A stretch of 64,000 bases of DNA, taken from the NCBI RefSeq assembly GCF_012396485.1, contig NZ_JAAXPO010000005.1, forward strand, positions 1 to 64,000. Reading direction: 5' to 3'. This DNA is from Leuconostoc holzapfelii. GTDB taxonomy: Bacteria > Bacillota > Bacilli > Lactobacillales > Lactobacillaceae. Both the position numbers and the translations under genes were made by a program. The notes under the pieces are model-generated. The model searched no databases, was not told the origin of the DNA, and was given only the letters and a program-made list of their open reading frames with translations. Of this stretch, positions 29,516 to 40,290 are shown piece after piece (the stretch's first letter is position 1; the number at the start of each line of letters is the position of its first letter).

Positions 29516-32500
29516 ATGGATAGAATTCAGGCAGAAATGTCTACGGCTATCGCACTAGATGTGATTAAGGCGACAAGTAGCCTAAAGGGGCTGGGAGACG
29601 CTGTTAACTCAGTTAAAAACGCTTGGCAAGCACAAGAGGCGGCTGCAAAATCATCTGGTGATTATTTAAGGGCTGCGGAAGAACGGTATAAAGGTTTGGG
29701 AAGTCAGATGGACGCCCAAAAGAACAAAATTGACGAATTAAAACAACGTCAGCAAGGCTTGGATGTCTCCACTAGGGATGGCGCTGAGTCTTTTTTAAAG
29801 TATGAAAAAAATATCCAGCAGGCCACAAGGCAGCTTGCAAGCCTAGAGGCACAACAGGAACGTGCAAAGTCATCACTCGAGTATCAAAAAAGTGGCCTTG
29901 CACAACTACAAAACGAGTATAAACAAACTAACGCTGTATCTGATTCTTATGTTGCGCGTTTAAAAGCCGAGAATAAAGAACGTCAAGCTAATATTGTTCA
30001 AGCGAATACCTTGAAAGCGTCACTTTCTAACTTGTCACAGCAATATGTGAAACAATCTGAAGAACTTAAACGGATTGAGTTAGAATCCGGAACCATGAGT
30101 GATGCTTATCGCAAGCAAAATATTCGCATCAACGAGACCGCGACCAACATCAGTAAGATGAAAGATGAGTTCAAGGCAGCGCAACGAGAAGTTAACGCAG
30201 CAAACCCTTACGGATTTGGTACGCTCTCAAGCGGCGCTAACGGCGCATATCGTGCCGTATCTAAAATGGGTGACGGTTTACATTATGCGACACAAAAAGC
30301 GAAAGAATTTGCAGCCGCCGGCAGCCTAGTGGCTATTGGTTTAGGCGTTGTCGCGACCAAAGGTATTCAAGCGGCGTCCGATCTTGAAAATTCGTATATT
30401 AAGACGCTTAACTTGGCAGTAACCGGTGGTGAAAAGGCTGCAGAAGCACAACGTAATGTGAATCAAATGCAGAAAGATGGTGCTAAACTATCCGTCCAGT
30501 ATGGTAAATCACAATTTGATATTGCAGAGGGTTACCAAGAGTTAATAAAGCGCGGATATTCAACAACGTCAGCTCTTGGCTCAATGCGTTCTGAACTCGA
30601 GGCATCAGTAGCATCTGGAGACGATTTTAACAACGTATTATCGGTTACATCTCAGGTTGTTGATGCTTACGGACTGCGTGTTGATGATGCTGCTAAAATG
30701 GTTAAAAATACCAAAGACGTGACGAACCAACTCGCATATGCTGCTGATATGACAGCAACCGACTTCCAATCTATGGGAAAGTCAATGGAGTATGTTGCTG
30801 ATACGGCGCATTCGGCCGGTATCGAATTATCGACAACTTCTTCAGCAGTCGGAATCTTGTCAAACCACGGTCTTGAGGCTGACAAGGCGGGTACTGGGCT
30901 GCGTAAAGTCATTAACTCTTTGACAGGTGCTATGGCTGATCAACAGGAGGCGATGGCTGGAAATGCAGAATCAGCAGATAAGCTCAACGAAAAAATCGGC
31001 GAACAAACAAAAAAAGTACAAGAAGCACAAGATAAGTTAAATAAGGCCAGTGAAGCTGAAAAAAGCAATACAGGTAATAAGAAAAATGCAACAAAGGCGA
31101 CTGAGGCAGCCGCAAAGGCGCTTGAAAAACAACAGGCCGCTTTAGACAAGCTCGACGGTAAAGCTCAGGGTATCCAAGCTAACGATATGCTATCAAAGCT
31201 TGGAATTAGTCGTGACCAATTAATTAATTCAAACGGACAACTTAAAAGCATGTCCGAAATCATGAAAGTTATTAATGACCATACTAAGGGAATTAAGGAC
31301 GATGATACACGAAACAATGTGTTTCATGCTTTATTTGGAACTACCGGTATGCAAGCAGGAATTATACTTGCACAAAACAATGCCGAACTTGATGAATTGA
31401 ATAAGAAAGTTCGTAACGCAGCTGACGGCGAAGGTTATGTCCATAATCTTGCACAAAAGAACATGGACACAACTAAAGCTAAGTTAGCTCAATTGAAGTC
31501 ATCTGCGGACTTGATCGTAAATTCTATCGGGGCGTCATTATTGCCGTCTGTATCTGAATTTGCGGTTAAACTAGCGAACGCTTTAAATTCTGAAAAAGGT
31601 CAGGAGCAGCTCAAACAACTCGCCAAAGTAGCTGGTGACGTTGGCCGATCAATCGTTAGCACAATTGAGTTTGTTTGGAAACATCGTTCTGAGTTAGTAA
31701 TTATTGGTGAAACCCTAGCTGGCATTTGGGCATTTAAGAAAATAACGGATGCCGTAAGCTGGGTACGCACTGCCATCGGGACATACCGTGAGCTAAACGA
31801 AGTACTGAAAACAACCAATGCGCTTAATTCGGTTGGTATTTTTTCTGGTAAAGGTAATATAGCGAGTGCAGGAACTAGTGCCGCGAGTGGTCTATTGAAA
31901 ACAGGCGGCACATCGGCGATGGAAATCGGATCGGCCTCTTCATCATTGGTGCCGCTATTGTCACGTTTCTTGCCTTACGTTGGTGTACTAACTGGTCTTG
32001 GACAAGCTGGATATAGTGCCTATAATGCTACAAAGGCAACAAATGATTTGACGAAACGGACAGATCAAGGTGGGGGTATCGGCGGCTTGTCTGGCACAGT
32101 CATCGGTGCTGGTATTGGATCTTTGATTGCCCCCGGCATTGGGACGGCATTAGGTGCAGCTCTAGGTGGTACGATTGGAACCGATGTCGGAAAAAAGTTT
32201 GGAAGGGCATATCAAGAAGGATTCAAAGAGTCGCATCCTAAGAGTATAAGCGCATGGCTTGGTGACGATTGGGACGCTGCGTATAAAGAATCCTCATCAG
32301 AAACAATGAAGCGTTTTTCATCTTCATATAAAGCGCAAATTGATGAATTAAATAACACCGTCAAATTAAAGATTGACGTCGATGATAAAGGTGCGTCTCA
32401 AAACAAGAAAAAAGTCGAAACAATCTATGCGAGCTTGCAAAAAACGATTGATGACTTTTATAAACATCAAGAACAAGATTCAAAGAAAAATCTCGATATT

Positions 32501-35290
32501 TTGGTCAAGAACGGGATAATTACGCAGAAGCAAGAAGATGACTTGCTTAAAAAGTCCCAAGCTAACGATGAGAAAGCTAAGAAATCCAAGCAAGATTTAG
32601 CTGATCAGCTAAAAAAGACATCTGAAAATTACTACGCCGACGTCGCAAAAATTCAGTCTGGCGGAACTAAGAAACTAGAAGAAATCGAAAAGAAGTATGG
32701 TTCTAACTCTAAAAAATACAAGACCGAGCAAACTAAGGAACTTGAATCATTACAAAACAAATATTCAAAAGACATGGTCGGTATTGAGAATAAACTTAAC
32801 ACGAGTGTTTCAAAAGCCACTCAAGTTGCAGCTACGAAGCAGGAAGATATACTTGAAAGTTTAAGAAACACAAAAAAAACAATCGGCTTGAAACAAATCG
32901 TTGAAGACGAAAAAGAGGCTAAGAAAAATCACGATACTATTGTAAACTGGGCAACAAAGACACGTGACGACGTTGTCAATACCGCTAACAAAAAATACAA
33001 AGATAGTGTTTCTGCGGCCGACAAAGAGTATTACCAAAACAAAACGATTAGTAAGAAGCAATACGATGAGGTCGTCAAAAACGCACGCAAACAACGTGAT
33101 GATACGATTGATGCCGCGGAAACGCAACGCAAGCAGACAACCAAATCAGCAAATGATCAATATGGAGAAATCTTAGACAGGACTGAAAAACAGCGATATA
33201 ACGTCACTCATAAGTCGAAGCTGCAAAAAGATGGTGTTGTCGGTCATCTACAAGACCAAAAAGATACAACTACACGCCTTGGACGCGAACAAAGCAACAC
33301 TATATCTGATTGGGCAGATAAGCAGAAAAACAATACTACCAAAAGCGCAAAAGACCAAAGAGACGGTGTTTCTGATGCGTTCGGAACCATGTGGCAATGG
33401 TTAAAGACCGGAGCGGAGTGGGGTATTAACGGACTATTTACACCAATTAATATAGGAATTGGTGCAATTAACGGACTTATTAGCGCGTTCGGTGGATCTA
33501 AAAAGACAATCGAGCCACTAGCAGTTAAATTCGCTACAGGTACTGGTTATTTCAGTTCTGTACGACGACCTATAACTGAACCTACTTTAGCAATGTTAAA
33601 CGACGGACACGATAGCCCAGAAACAGGGAATCGTGAGATGTTGATTCACCCTAACGGCAAGTCAGAAGTAGTTCAAGGAACTAATGTAATCAGACCGCTA
33701 TTGCCTGGTACAGAAGTCCTCAATGCAAGAGAAACCGCTATGCTGTTAAGCGGAAACATGCCTAGATTTGCAGAAGGAACTGGATTCTTAAGCAAATTGT
33801 TCGGAGGAGTTCAAAGTGCTGGTAGTTGGGTAGGGAATGCTATTGGAAATATATGGGATGGCATGAAGAACGGTGCTGATAAGTTCATGAAAATGTTCGG
33901 TTATATTACCGATAGTGCTATGCATCCTATTGAATCATTGGAAAAGAAGTTCAACCCAACTCGAAAATCTGATTTAGGTAGTGTGATGAATAACATTGGT
34001 GATAATGTTTTTTATGATCAAACTAAAAAGCAGGCAAAAGAGTGGTGGTCTGAGTTATGGGGAATGGCGAAGGGTGCAGCTGAAACTGGTGACACCGGCG
34101 GTCAAGGAGACAATTACCCATGGCGCGGCGTTGGAAAAGATTCTGGTGTTGATCCTTGGGGTTATTTCTTCCGTGAATGTGTTTCTTATGTTGCGAATTC
34201 ATTGAAAAATATGGGCGTTTCATCAAGTTTGTTTACCGGTCTAGGAAATGGTTCTGATTGGGTAAATGCACCAGTGCGACACACAAACACTCCGAAACCT
34301 GGTATGGTTGCCGTGTATGGACCAGGCTCAGAGTTCGGAAATCACGTTGCGATGGTACGTGGCGTTAAAGGAAGTACATTCTCAGGAGAAGAGTATAACT
34401 GGGGTGGCGATGGTAAGTACCATACTTATTCAGGACGTAGCAAATCTGGTGTTACAACATTCTTGGACTTTGGAAAGTCTGGCGGGGATGAAAATGGTGT
34501 CCAAGCAAGCAGCCCACTGCAAAAATTAATTAAGAGCCAAACAGGCGGTATGTTCGATTGGATTCAAAAGTTTATCGGGCCAATTAATGATACATCAACC
34601 GGTGTCGGGGGAAGTGTTCAGTCATGGTCAAATGATGTTAAAAAGGCTTTGTCAAAACTCGGATTAAGTACGAGTAGCGACATGATTCAAAAGGTTCTAC
34701 GTCAAATTCAAACCGAGTCCAGTGGTAACCCAAGCGCTATTGGCGGAAATGACGGTCTAGATGACGGTAATGCTACCGGTTTGATGCAGGTTAAACCTGG
34801 AACATTCCGCGCTTATGCGTTACCTGGCCATAATAATATTATGAACGGCTACGATAACATGTTGGCTGGTTTGAACTATGCTAAAAACCGCTATGGATCA
34901 GATTTGAGCTTCTTGGGAAATGGCCATGGTTATGCGAATGGTGTCATCACAAACCACCCGCATTTAGCTAACATTGCCGAGGGAGGAATGACGGAAGCGA
35001 TAATCCCCTGGGACTTATCTAAGAAGTCGCGCGCCATGGAGTTACTTGGTGAAACAGTAACGCACTTTGCACAGAATACAGAAGTAATGCCAGGCGGAGA
35101 TGCTAAAAATTCAGACATTAGCGAATTGTCTAAAATTTTGAATAAGACAAACGATATAGTGTCGCAGATTGCTAGTGCCGTTTTCGCAATCCTTGGAGAA
35201 ACGCAGGAATCAAACAAACCGTTAGATGCCATTAGCATGAATAGCCTGTCTCGTTCAGTTATTAACCGCGCGGTACGAAGCGCTAACTAA
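29516..35290 (+). CDS. tape measure protein with CHAP and SLT lytic domains
   Basis: 1924 residues, ATG after GGAAGGAGCTTAAAT. N-terminal coiled coil (~10-230), then the TMP core with hydrophobic segments (~265-285 and ~855-895, Gly/Ala-rich). A Lys/Gln-rich repetitive coiled coil (~955-1290) follows. At ~1535-1650 a CHAP amidase/peptidase domain shows Cys in 'FRECVSYVANSL' and His in 'GNHVAMVRG'. At ~1725-1795 a transglycosylase (SLT) domain shows 'QIQTESSGNP' with the catalytic Glu and 'GLMQVKPGTF'. It sets tail length and, through its wall-cutting domains, opens the cell wall during DNA entry. Confidence 0.93.
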   Translation: MDRIQAEMSTAIALDVIKATSSLKGLGDAVNSVKNAWQAQEAAAKSSGDYLRAAEERYKGLGSQMDAQKNKIDELKQRQQGLDVSTRDGAESFLKYEKNIQQATRQLASLEAQQERAKSSLEYQKSGLAQLQNEYKQTNAVSDSYVARLKAENKERQANIVQANTLKASLSNLSQQYVKQSEELKRIELESGTMSDAYRKQNIRINETATNISKMKDEFKAAQREVNAANPYGFGTLSSGANGAYRAVSKMGDGLHYATQKAKEFAAAGSLVAIGLGVVATKGIQAASDLENSYIKTLNLAVTGGEKAAEAQRNVNQMQKDGAKLSVQYGKSQFDIAEGYQELIKRGYSTTSALGSMRSELEASVASGDDFNNVLSVTSQVVDAYGLRVDDAAKMVKNTKDVTNQLAYAADMTATDFQSMGKSMEYVADTAHSAGIELSTTSSAVGILSNHGLEADKAGTGLRKVINSLTGAMADQQEAMAGNAESADKLNEKIGEQTKKVQEAQDKLNKASEAEKSNTGNKKNATKATEAAAKALEKQQAALDKLDGKAQGIQANDMLSKLGISRDQLINSNGQLKSMSEIMKVINDHTKGIKDDDTRNNVFHALFGTTGMQAGIILAQNNAELDELNKKVRNAADGEGYVHNLAQKNMDTTKAKLAQLKSSADLIVNSIGASLLPSVSEFAVKLANALNSEKGQEQLKQLAKVAGDVGRSIVSTIEFVWKHRSELVIIGETLAGIWAFKKITDAVSWVRTAIGTYRELNEVLKTTNALNSVGIFSGKGNIASAGTSAASGLLKTGGTSAMEIGSASSSLVPLLSRFLPYVGVLTGLGQAGYSAYNATKATNDLTKRTDQGGGIGGLSGTVIGAGIGSLIAPGIGTALGAALGGTIGTDVGKKFGRAYQEGFKESHPKSISAWLGDDWDAAYKESSSETMKRFSSSYKAQIDELNNTVKLKIDVDDKGASQNKKKVETIYASLQKTIDDFYKHQEQDSKKNLDILVKNGIITQKQEDDLLKKSQANDEKAKKSKQDLADQLKKTSENYYADVAKIQSGGTKKLEEIEKKYGSNSKKYKTEQTKELESLQNKYSKDMVGIENKLNTSVSKATQVAATKQEDILESLRNTKKTIGLKQIVEDEKEAKKNHDTIVNWATKTRDDVVNTANKKYKDSVSAADKEYYQNKTISKKQYDEVVKNARKQRDDTIDAAETQRKQTTKSANDQYGEILDRTEKQRYNVTHKSKLQKDGVVGHLQDQKDTTTRLGREQSNTISDWADKQKNNTTKSAKDQRDGVSDAFGTMWQWLKTGAEWGINGLFTPINIGIGAINGLISAFGGSKKTIEPLAVKFATGTGYFSSVRRPITEPTLAMLNDGHDSPETGNREMLIHPNGKSEVVQGTNVIRPLLPGTEVLNARETAMLLSGNMPRFAEGTGFLSKLFGGVQSAGSWVGNAIGNIWDGMKNGADKFMKMFGYITDSAMHPIESLEKKFNPTRKSDLGSVMNNIGDNVFYDQTKKQAKEWWSELWGMAKGAAETGDTGGQGDNYPWRGVGKDSGVDPWGYFFRECVSYVANSLKNMGVSSSLFTGLGNGSDWVNAPVRHTNTPKPGMVAVYGPGSEFGNHVAMVRGVKGSTFSGEEYNWGGDGKYHTYSGRSKSGVTTFLDFGKSGGDENGVQASSPLQKLIKSQTGGMFDWIQKFIGPINDTSTGVGGSVQSWSNDVKKALSKLGLSTSSDMIQKVLRQIQTESSGNPSAIGGNDGLDDGNATGLMQVKPGTFRAYALPGHNNIMNGYDNMLAGLNYAKNRYGSDLSFLGNGHGYANGVITNHPHLANIAEGGMTEAIIPWDLSKKSRAMELLGETVTHFAQNTEVMPGGDAKNSDISELSKILNKTNDIVSQIASAVFAILGETQESNKPLDAISMNSLSRSVINRAVRSAN

Positions 35291-35351
35291 TAAAAAAACT
35301 CGCCATGTAAATACACAATACTTCGGGGCGGGTTTGAAAGGAAATAAAAGC

Positions 35352-36464
35352 ATGTTTGAGTTGATTAACGCCAGAGGCGAGCATGTAAATTTGAGAAGTG
35401 ATTCTATTTTTGCGAGTTCTCCGACAGGATTGGGGATTTCTTTTACAAATTCATATAACCGATACGATAGTTACTTTAGCACATCGAAAGTAAACGTTAA
35501 TCAAGGTCAGTTTCAAGCTAATATTTGGTTTGGAGATGTTGAAAGCAATACATACAACACTTTTTCAAACTTTGCGACATTCTTATCTTATCAGCCGCTA
35601 ACGATGGTTTATACGACTGGGGCAGAAACTTGGTATCGTGACGCTCGTGTTGCCGCTGTCAATAAGAGTGAGATAGGCGGTAACAATCAAGATATTAACA
35701 TTTTAAACGAATCGTTCACGCTAGACTTCGTAAATCCTTGGTACAACAACAAGACCGGAACCTACCGGAGCTATACGTTAGATACGGGCCTTGCCACATT
35801 TGGTAAAGGCTTTTTTAATGACCTGATGAACGACCAATATAACTACGTTAGGCACACATCAGGGGGCCAAACAGACGGTAACGTGTTCCCATCAATCTTC
35901 GGTAGCATATATAACACAGCAGCCGCAGCCACAAGCATGGTCACACCAGCAGGCATTAAGTTGACCTACACAGGTGACGGCAACAGTGAGTGGTACTATG
36001 CCATATCAGAGGCCTATATCGACATCATGGCCACGCAATTGAAATTTAACACACCATATACACTCAGTTTTGATGTGATGGGGACAGTTCCAAGCGTGTT
36101 ACTACGTGTATCAGATGTGAAATACGATGCTAAGGCTATTAACAACACAACTTGGACGCATGTAAGCTACACCTTTACGATGGTTGATAGTACCACAAAC
36201 GTGGGTAAGTTCTATATCCGGATTAACGCAGTTAATAGTACCGGAGATACAGACAGTGGCTTCACTAAGGGCCAAGAGTTACAGATTAGGCACCTGATGT
36301 TACAAGATGGGTCAGTTGATACCGGTTGGGCACCAGCACCAGAAGATAACACTAGCGTGGCCTACAGAGATTACATGTACGGATATTGGGGTGACCACCA
36401 AGAACCAGACCAGCCTAACGACCCATACGCGGATGAAGCTCAGACTGATGTAACACACCTTTAA
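35352..36464 (+). CDS. distal tail protein (Dit) with fused carbohydrate-binding-like module
   Basis: 370 residues from ATG 35352 (AAAGGAAATAAAAGC). The first ~155 residues are a Dit N-terminal domain ('FASSPTGLGISFTNSYNRY', 'TFSNFATFLSYQPLTMVYTTG', 'NESFTLDFVNPWYNN'). From ~165 a jelly-roll lectin-like module follows, with 'TPYTLSFDVMGTVPSVLLRV', 'WTHVSYTFTMVDS' and the closing 'DTGWAPAPEDNT'; the same ending occurs in the next gene. Codon choice shifts at about 35830, where the second part begins, which suggests fusion by recombination. It forms the tail-baseplate joint and may bind sugars. Confidence 0.8.
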   Translation: MFELINARGEHVNLRSDSIFASSPTGLGISFTNSYNRYDSYFSTSKVNVNQGQFQANIWFGDVESNTYNTFSNFATFLSYQPLTMVYTTGAETWYRDARVAAVNKSEIGGNNQDINILNESFTLDFVNPWYNNKTGTYRSYTLDTGLATFGKGFFNDLMNDQYNYVRHTSGGQTDGNVFPSIFGSIYNTAAAATSMVTPAGIKLTYTGDGNSEWYYAISEAYIDIMATQLKFNTPYTLSFDVMGTVPSVLLRVSDVKYDAKAINNTTWTHVSYTFTMVDSTTNVGKFYIRINAVNSTGDTDSGFTKGQELQIRHLMLQDGSVDTGWAPAPEDNTSVAYRDYMYGYWGDHQEPDQPNDPYADEAQTDVTHL

Positions 36465-36478
36465 AAGAGAGGGATAGA

Positions 36479-39400
36479 ATGACCTATAACAAAAATACTT
36501 GGGAACCCCACGACCTCATCACCAGTGACAAATTAAATAACATTGAAGATGGGGTAAGTAACGTACTTGAGCGCATCACGTATGGCACGGGTGGGGCGCA
36601 ACAGAACACCGAACCCATCCACACGCCTATTTATATCAACGCAGGAGATTCTTTCCCACCCACACCAATAGCCGGTGACTACGTCTTTGTCAAAGATGGT
36701 GACGATTTTACCATTTATGAGTATGTAGGGGTTACTTGGGTAAAGCAGATTGACCCTAACCTTAAGGCACGATTAACAGACGTACTAACACAGGCCAATA
36801 CGGATGCCAAAAGTTTGGTAGACAAAAACGCCTCCGATGTAAAAGCCGTATTAGACGATGTTAAGGATAAACAAGCACAGTTAGAAACAGAACAAGCTGA
36901 GTTAGACACAAAAGCACAAGGTTACGCTAATCAGGCACTTGCTGATGCTAAGGCCGACACACAAGCTACGGCGCAAAAGACAGCCCAAGACGCACAAACA
37001 GCACTCAATAATGCCGAAACAACGCTTCAACAAGAAATCAGCCAAAAAGTCAGTCAGTCTGATTATGATGAGAAAACTGGCGATTTAAGTTTAAAAGTAT
37101 CGGCAGCACAGCAGACGGCAGATAGAGCAGTCACAACGATTGGCGACTATAAACAAGCGAACGACGGACGTGTTAGTGCTGCTGAAAGCAAGACAGACCA
37201 AAACGCACACGACATCACTACAAAGGTTAGTCAAACTGATTATGACCAGAAAACGGGTGAGCTGTCTGGTGAAATTAGTAGTGTTAGACAAACGGCTGGT
37301 GAGATTAACCAGTCAGTTTCTAAAGTTCAGACACAGGTAAATGGTTTAAGTGTGGGTGGTCGTAACCTCTACCTAAACTCTAAGGTATTGGCAGACAGTT
37401 ATGGTGGAGCAGGAACTATAACAGTAGAGCCTTTTGATAGTACTACTAACATGTGGCACGTTGTATCCCCTCAGGGACAAGGTTTGGCAGGTGTCTACCT
37501 ATGGGACTATGCCGCAGGAAAAATACCTGATAACTCAGATTGGGCCTACAGTGCAGATGTGAAAGGCACAGGTACCTCCTCCAACTTTGGCATTGAAGCA
37601 GGGAGTCACAACCCCGTAGTGGGCACTGTAGGTAGTGATTGGTCCCGTATTAGTCAAACAGGACGTATTGATAGTGGTACCCGTAAGACACCTATCATGT
37701 ACTTTGATACTAACCTTGGGCCGGTAGACGTGTACATCAAGCTACCTAAGCTTGAAACTGGTAACCTACCAACTGCGTGGACCCCTGCCCCAGAAGACAC
37801 AGACAACAAGATTAGTACCGTGTCTCAAAAAGTTGACAGCATCACTAGCAGCGTATCAGACCCCACAACTGGGCTATCAACAAGGGTACAGACGGCCGAA
37901 GGCAACATTAGTACCGTCCAAAGTAACGTTAGTGACTTACAAAGTAAGCAAACACAGACCGCCAATGGTCTCACAACTGAGATTAGCGACCGCCAGACTG
38001 GTGATAGTAATACCTTGCAACAGGGTAAGGATTTTACTACAAACAGCATTAATAGTTATGATTCTGGAATACAGAGTCAATTTCTTCAAACTAGCAATGC
38101 TATTTTGGCTAACTTAGGTAGCACCAATTTGTTCCCGAACTCAGAATTTGAAAAGGATTACGGGTATAGACAAAAAGATGGTAATACCTCATTAAGCCTA
38201 GACCGTAAGGATAACGTAGACGGAAGGTATAACGGTACCGTACAAGTTATATCTACTAGCAATAGCTATCAAGGGTATTGGGCCAGAAATATCCCCGTAT
38301 ATGGTGGCCAAAAGTATAGTATGTCGGTGTTGGTACACTACACTAATGGTGGCCTATCAAACGGATGGGCAGGACTTGACATTTGGTTTGTCGATAAAGA
38401 CGGGAACCGGATTAGCGCTGGAGACGGGGGTAACCGAGATAACACTACAGGACAAGTAAGTAGCCCTTGGTGGGTTAAGTTATACGCTGAGGGAATAACA
38501 GCACCTACAAATGCAGCTTATGTCCAAGTTTCTTTAATTGTTAACGATGCCGGAGCAGGTCAAACCGCCGTATTTACCCAACCAATGGTAACAGCTACTG
38601 AAAAGTTACAACAATACGCAGTAAACAATGATATTACTGACCAATTAGCTTTGTTTAAAGACAACTGGTCACTTGGAATCAGAGACAACACGGGTGCTCT
38701 TGCTAGTGGGATATCTGGCGACCCCAGTGCAATGGCTCTTGTTAGTCCAAAGGTAATTATTGATAGCCCGCAGACACAAATAACGGGTAAATTAAGTGCT
38801 AATCAGATTGATGTAGCAGAATTATCAGCCGTATCAGCCAAGTTGGGTGATGTTACATCAGGTTCTATCACAAACCCCGTTAATATCGCCAAGACCGGTA
38901 ACTCAAACGCAGTTATTGTTGGTAACACATTTATTGACAGTGATGGCGTGACCATGAACGCCGATATTATGGTGGGTGGTGCCAAGGTTTACACCGAAAA
39001 TGTAACGATTAACCCAGATACCGGCTTGGGTTTCAAATGGTTAGACTCGTCAGGTAACATTGTCCGCAATGCAACGGTTAACGAACTTGGGGTAATAGTT
39101 GGGACAGGTAGCGGCATCACCAAGACCACCATAACGGAGGCAGGGACTAAATTACAAAGCGTTGATGGAAATGTCACTAATGTTGATGTTAATGGGGTAA
39201 CAGCCTCAACATGGCGTACTTACACACAAACATTTTCAGATACTAATATGAACATGCCAATACAATTTACCCGTCAAGGGCATGTGGTAACGGCATCAGT
39301 CAACTTTGTTACCTACGGCGCAACACCATCATCCGACCAAGCGGCCATGAGCGGTGCCAAATTGGCAGTAGGGTGGCGTCCACAGAGCCGTGTGGAGTTA

Positions 39401-39604
39401 ATGCTAAATGCCAATACGTCAGGTAATAACCCGATGTTGGTTACTATCAGCATTTTCCCAGATGGCACAGTCCAAAAAACAGCCCCAAATATCGACCACC
39501 AAACGCGTATGTTAGGGTCTACAACGTACCAAACATTTATGACTCTACCAGACAGCGGCCACGCCAACATCGTATCAGACGCACAGGGCTATTTAGTCCC
39601 TTAA
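36479..39604 (+). CDS. long tail fibre/baseplate protein with carbohydrate-binding modules
   Basis: 1041 residues, ATG after GAGAGGGATAGA. Short N-terminal attachment part (1-90), then Gln/Ala-rich coiled coil (~95-285). Two carbohydrate-binding-like modules follow: 'GGRNLYLNSKVLADSYGG…LPTAWTPAPED' (~290-440) and 'TNLFPNSEFEKDYGYRQ…' (~545-700), separated by more coiled coil. A C-terminal beta-rich head (~900-1041) with 'QFTRQGHVVTASVNFVTYG' could be the receptor-binding tip. Likely the main host-recognition protein. Confidence 0.78.
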   Translation: MTYNKNTWEPHDLITSDKLNNIEDGVSNVLERITYGTGGAQQNTEPIHTPIYINAGDSFPPTPIAGDYVFVKDGDDFTIYEYVGVTWVKQIDPNLKARLTDVLTQANTDAKSLVDKNASDVKAVLDDVKDKQAQLETEQAELDTKAQGYANQALADAKADTQATAQKTAQDAQTALNNAETTLQQEISQKVSQSDYDEKTGDLSLKVSAAQQTADRAVTTIGDYKQANDGRVSAAESKTDQNAHDITTKVSQTDYDQKTGELSGEISSVRQTAGEINQSVSKVQTQVNGLSVGGRNLYLNSKVLADSYGGAGTITVEPFDSTTNMWHVVSPQGQGLAGVYLWDYAAGKIPDNSDWAYSADVKGTGTSSNFGIEAGSHNPVVGTVGSDWSRISQTGRIDSGTRKTPIMYFDTNLGPVDVYIKLPKLETGNLPTAWTPAPEDTDNKISTVSQKVDSITSSVSDPTTGLSTRVQTAEGNISTVQSNVSDLQSKQTQTANGLTTEISDRQTGDSNTLQQGKDFTTNSINSYDSGIQSQFLQTSNAILANLGSTNLFPNSEFEKDYGYRQKDGNTSLSLDRKDNVDGRYNGTVQVISTSNSYQGYWARNIPVYGGQKYSMSVLVHYTNGGLSNGWAGLDIWFVDKDGNRISAGDGGNRDNTTGQVSSPWWVKLYAEGITAPTNAAYVQVSLIVNDAGAGQTAVFTQPMVTATEKLQQYAVNNDITDQLALFKDNWSLGIRDNTGALASGISGDPSAMALVSPKVIIDSPQTQITGKLSANQIDVAELSAVSAKLGDVTSGSITNPVNIAKTGNSNAVIVGNTFIDSDGVTMNADIMVGGAKVYTENVTINPDTGLGFKWLDSSGNIVRNATVNELGVIVGTGSGITKTTITEAGTKLQSVDGNVTNVDVNGVTASTWRTYTQTFSDTNMNMPIQFTRQGHVVTASVNFVTYGATPSSDQAAMSGAKLAVGWRPQSRVELMLNANTSGNNPMLVTISIFPDGTVQKTAPNIDHQTRMLGSTTYQTFMTLPDSGHANIVSDAQGYLVP

Positions 39605-39625
39605 CTTAGAAAGTAGGAATAATTT

Positions 39626-39859
39626 ATGAATATGACAGTAGTAAGCCAACAAGGAAACTTTGTAAACGAGGTACTTACCTTACAATACTACACAGTATCT
39701 TTTGATGCCGGTGACTTTCCAAACCACATGGCCGGAACATTGCAAGTAACACCCGATGACGGTGTATCACTTGCCTCAACACCAGATGAAGTTAAGGCGG
39801 CAGCACAGGCCAAGATTACCAAAATGATTGAAGCCGAAGCAACACCAGCAGCAAATTAA
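39626..39859 (+). CDS. small baseplate-module protein
   Basis: 77 residues, beta-rich ('LTLQYYTVSFDAGDFPNHMAGTLQV') with an Ala/Glu helix and tail. Located within the fibre/baseplate genes with the same codon style; ATG after AGAAAGTAGGAATAATTT. Role unknown; possibly a fibre accessory or connector piece. Confidence 0.5.
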   Translation: MNMTVVSQQGNFVNEVLTLQYYTVSFDAGDFPNHMAGTLQVTPDDGVSLASTPDEVKAAAQAKITKMIEAEATPAAN

Positions 39860-39870
39860 GGGGGTAGGCC

Positions 39871-40290
39871 ATGAGTAGCGGCTATGTTTATATCGAAAGT
39901 AGTGACGTAGGCCACGAAAGGGCTATCACTCTACAAAATAATTCAGAATATTGGGGCACGCAAGTAGGTTCACCGTCAATTGTTGAAGTAAAAGGCCCCA
40001 CCACAGTTAATCCCGAGTGGAAGATAGTGCAAAATGGAGCCATAGTAGCCAGCGCTAAGTTCTATATCACATTGGTTGACAACCAAAGGCTCGTTGTATC
40101 TAGCTATCCAGAGGATATGTACGCCAGAGTGTACAGCCCAGACGGCACTTATAGTGACGTTAGCCAGTATGGGGACTTTACCCAAGCAAACTTTGTCAGA
40201 ATACCGGCCGGATTGAGTACGTTCCTAGCCATTTTAGATAAAGAGGGGCAGCTAAATGTCACCTTTAAGGAAGAGAGGCTACTAGTATGA
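39871..40290 (+). CDS. baseplate-module protein, unknown
   Basis: 139 residues, mostly beta strands ('GYVYIESSDVGHERAITLQ', 'KFYITLVDNQRLVVSSYPEDMYARVY', 'FVRIPAGLSTFLAILDKEGQLNVTF', in part). ATG after GGGGGTAGGCC; overlaps the next start by 4 bases, so the two products are probably made together. A structural tail-tip role is inferred from context only. Confidence 0.5.
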   Translation: MSSGYVYIESSDVGHERAITLQNNSEYWGTQVGSPSIVEVKGPTTVNPEWKIVQNGAIVASAKFYITLVDNQRLVVSSYPEDMYARVYSPDGTYSDVSQYGDFTQANFVRIPAGLSTFLAILDKEGQLNVTFKEERLLV

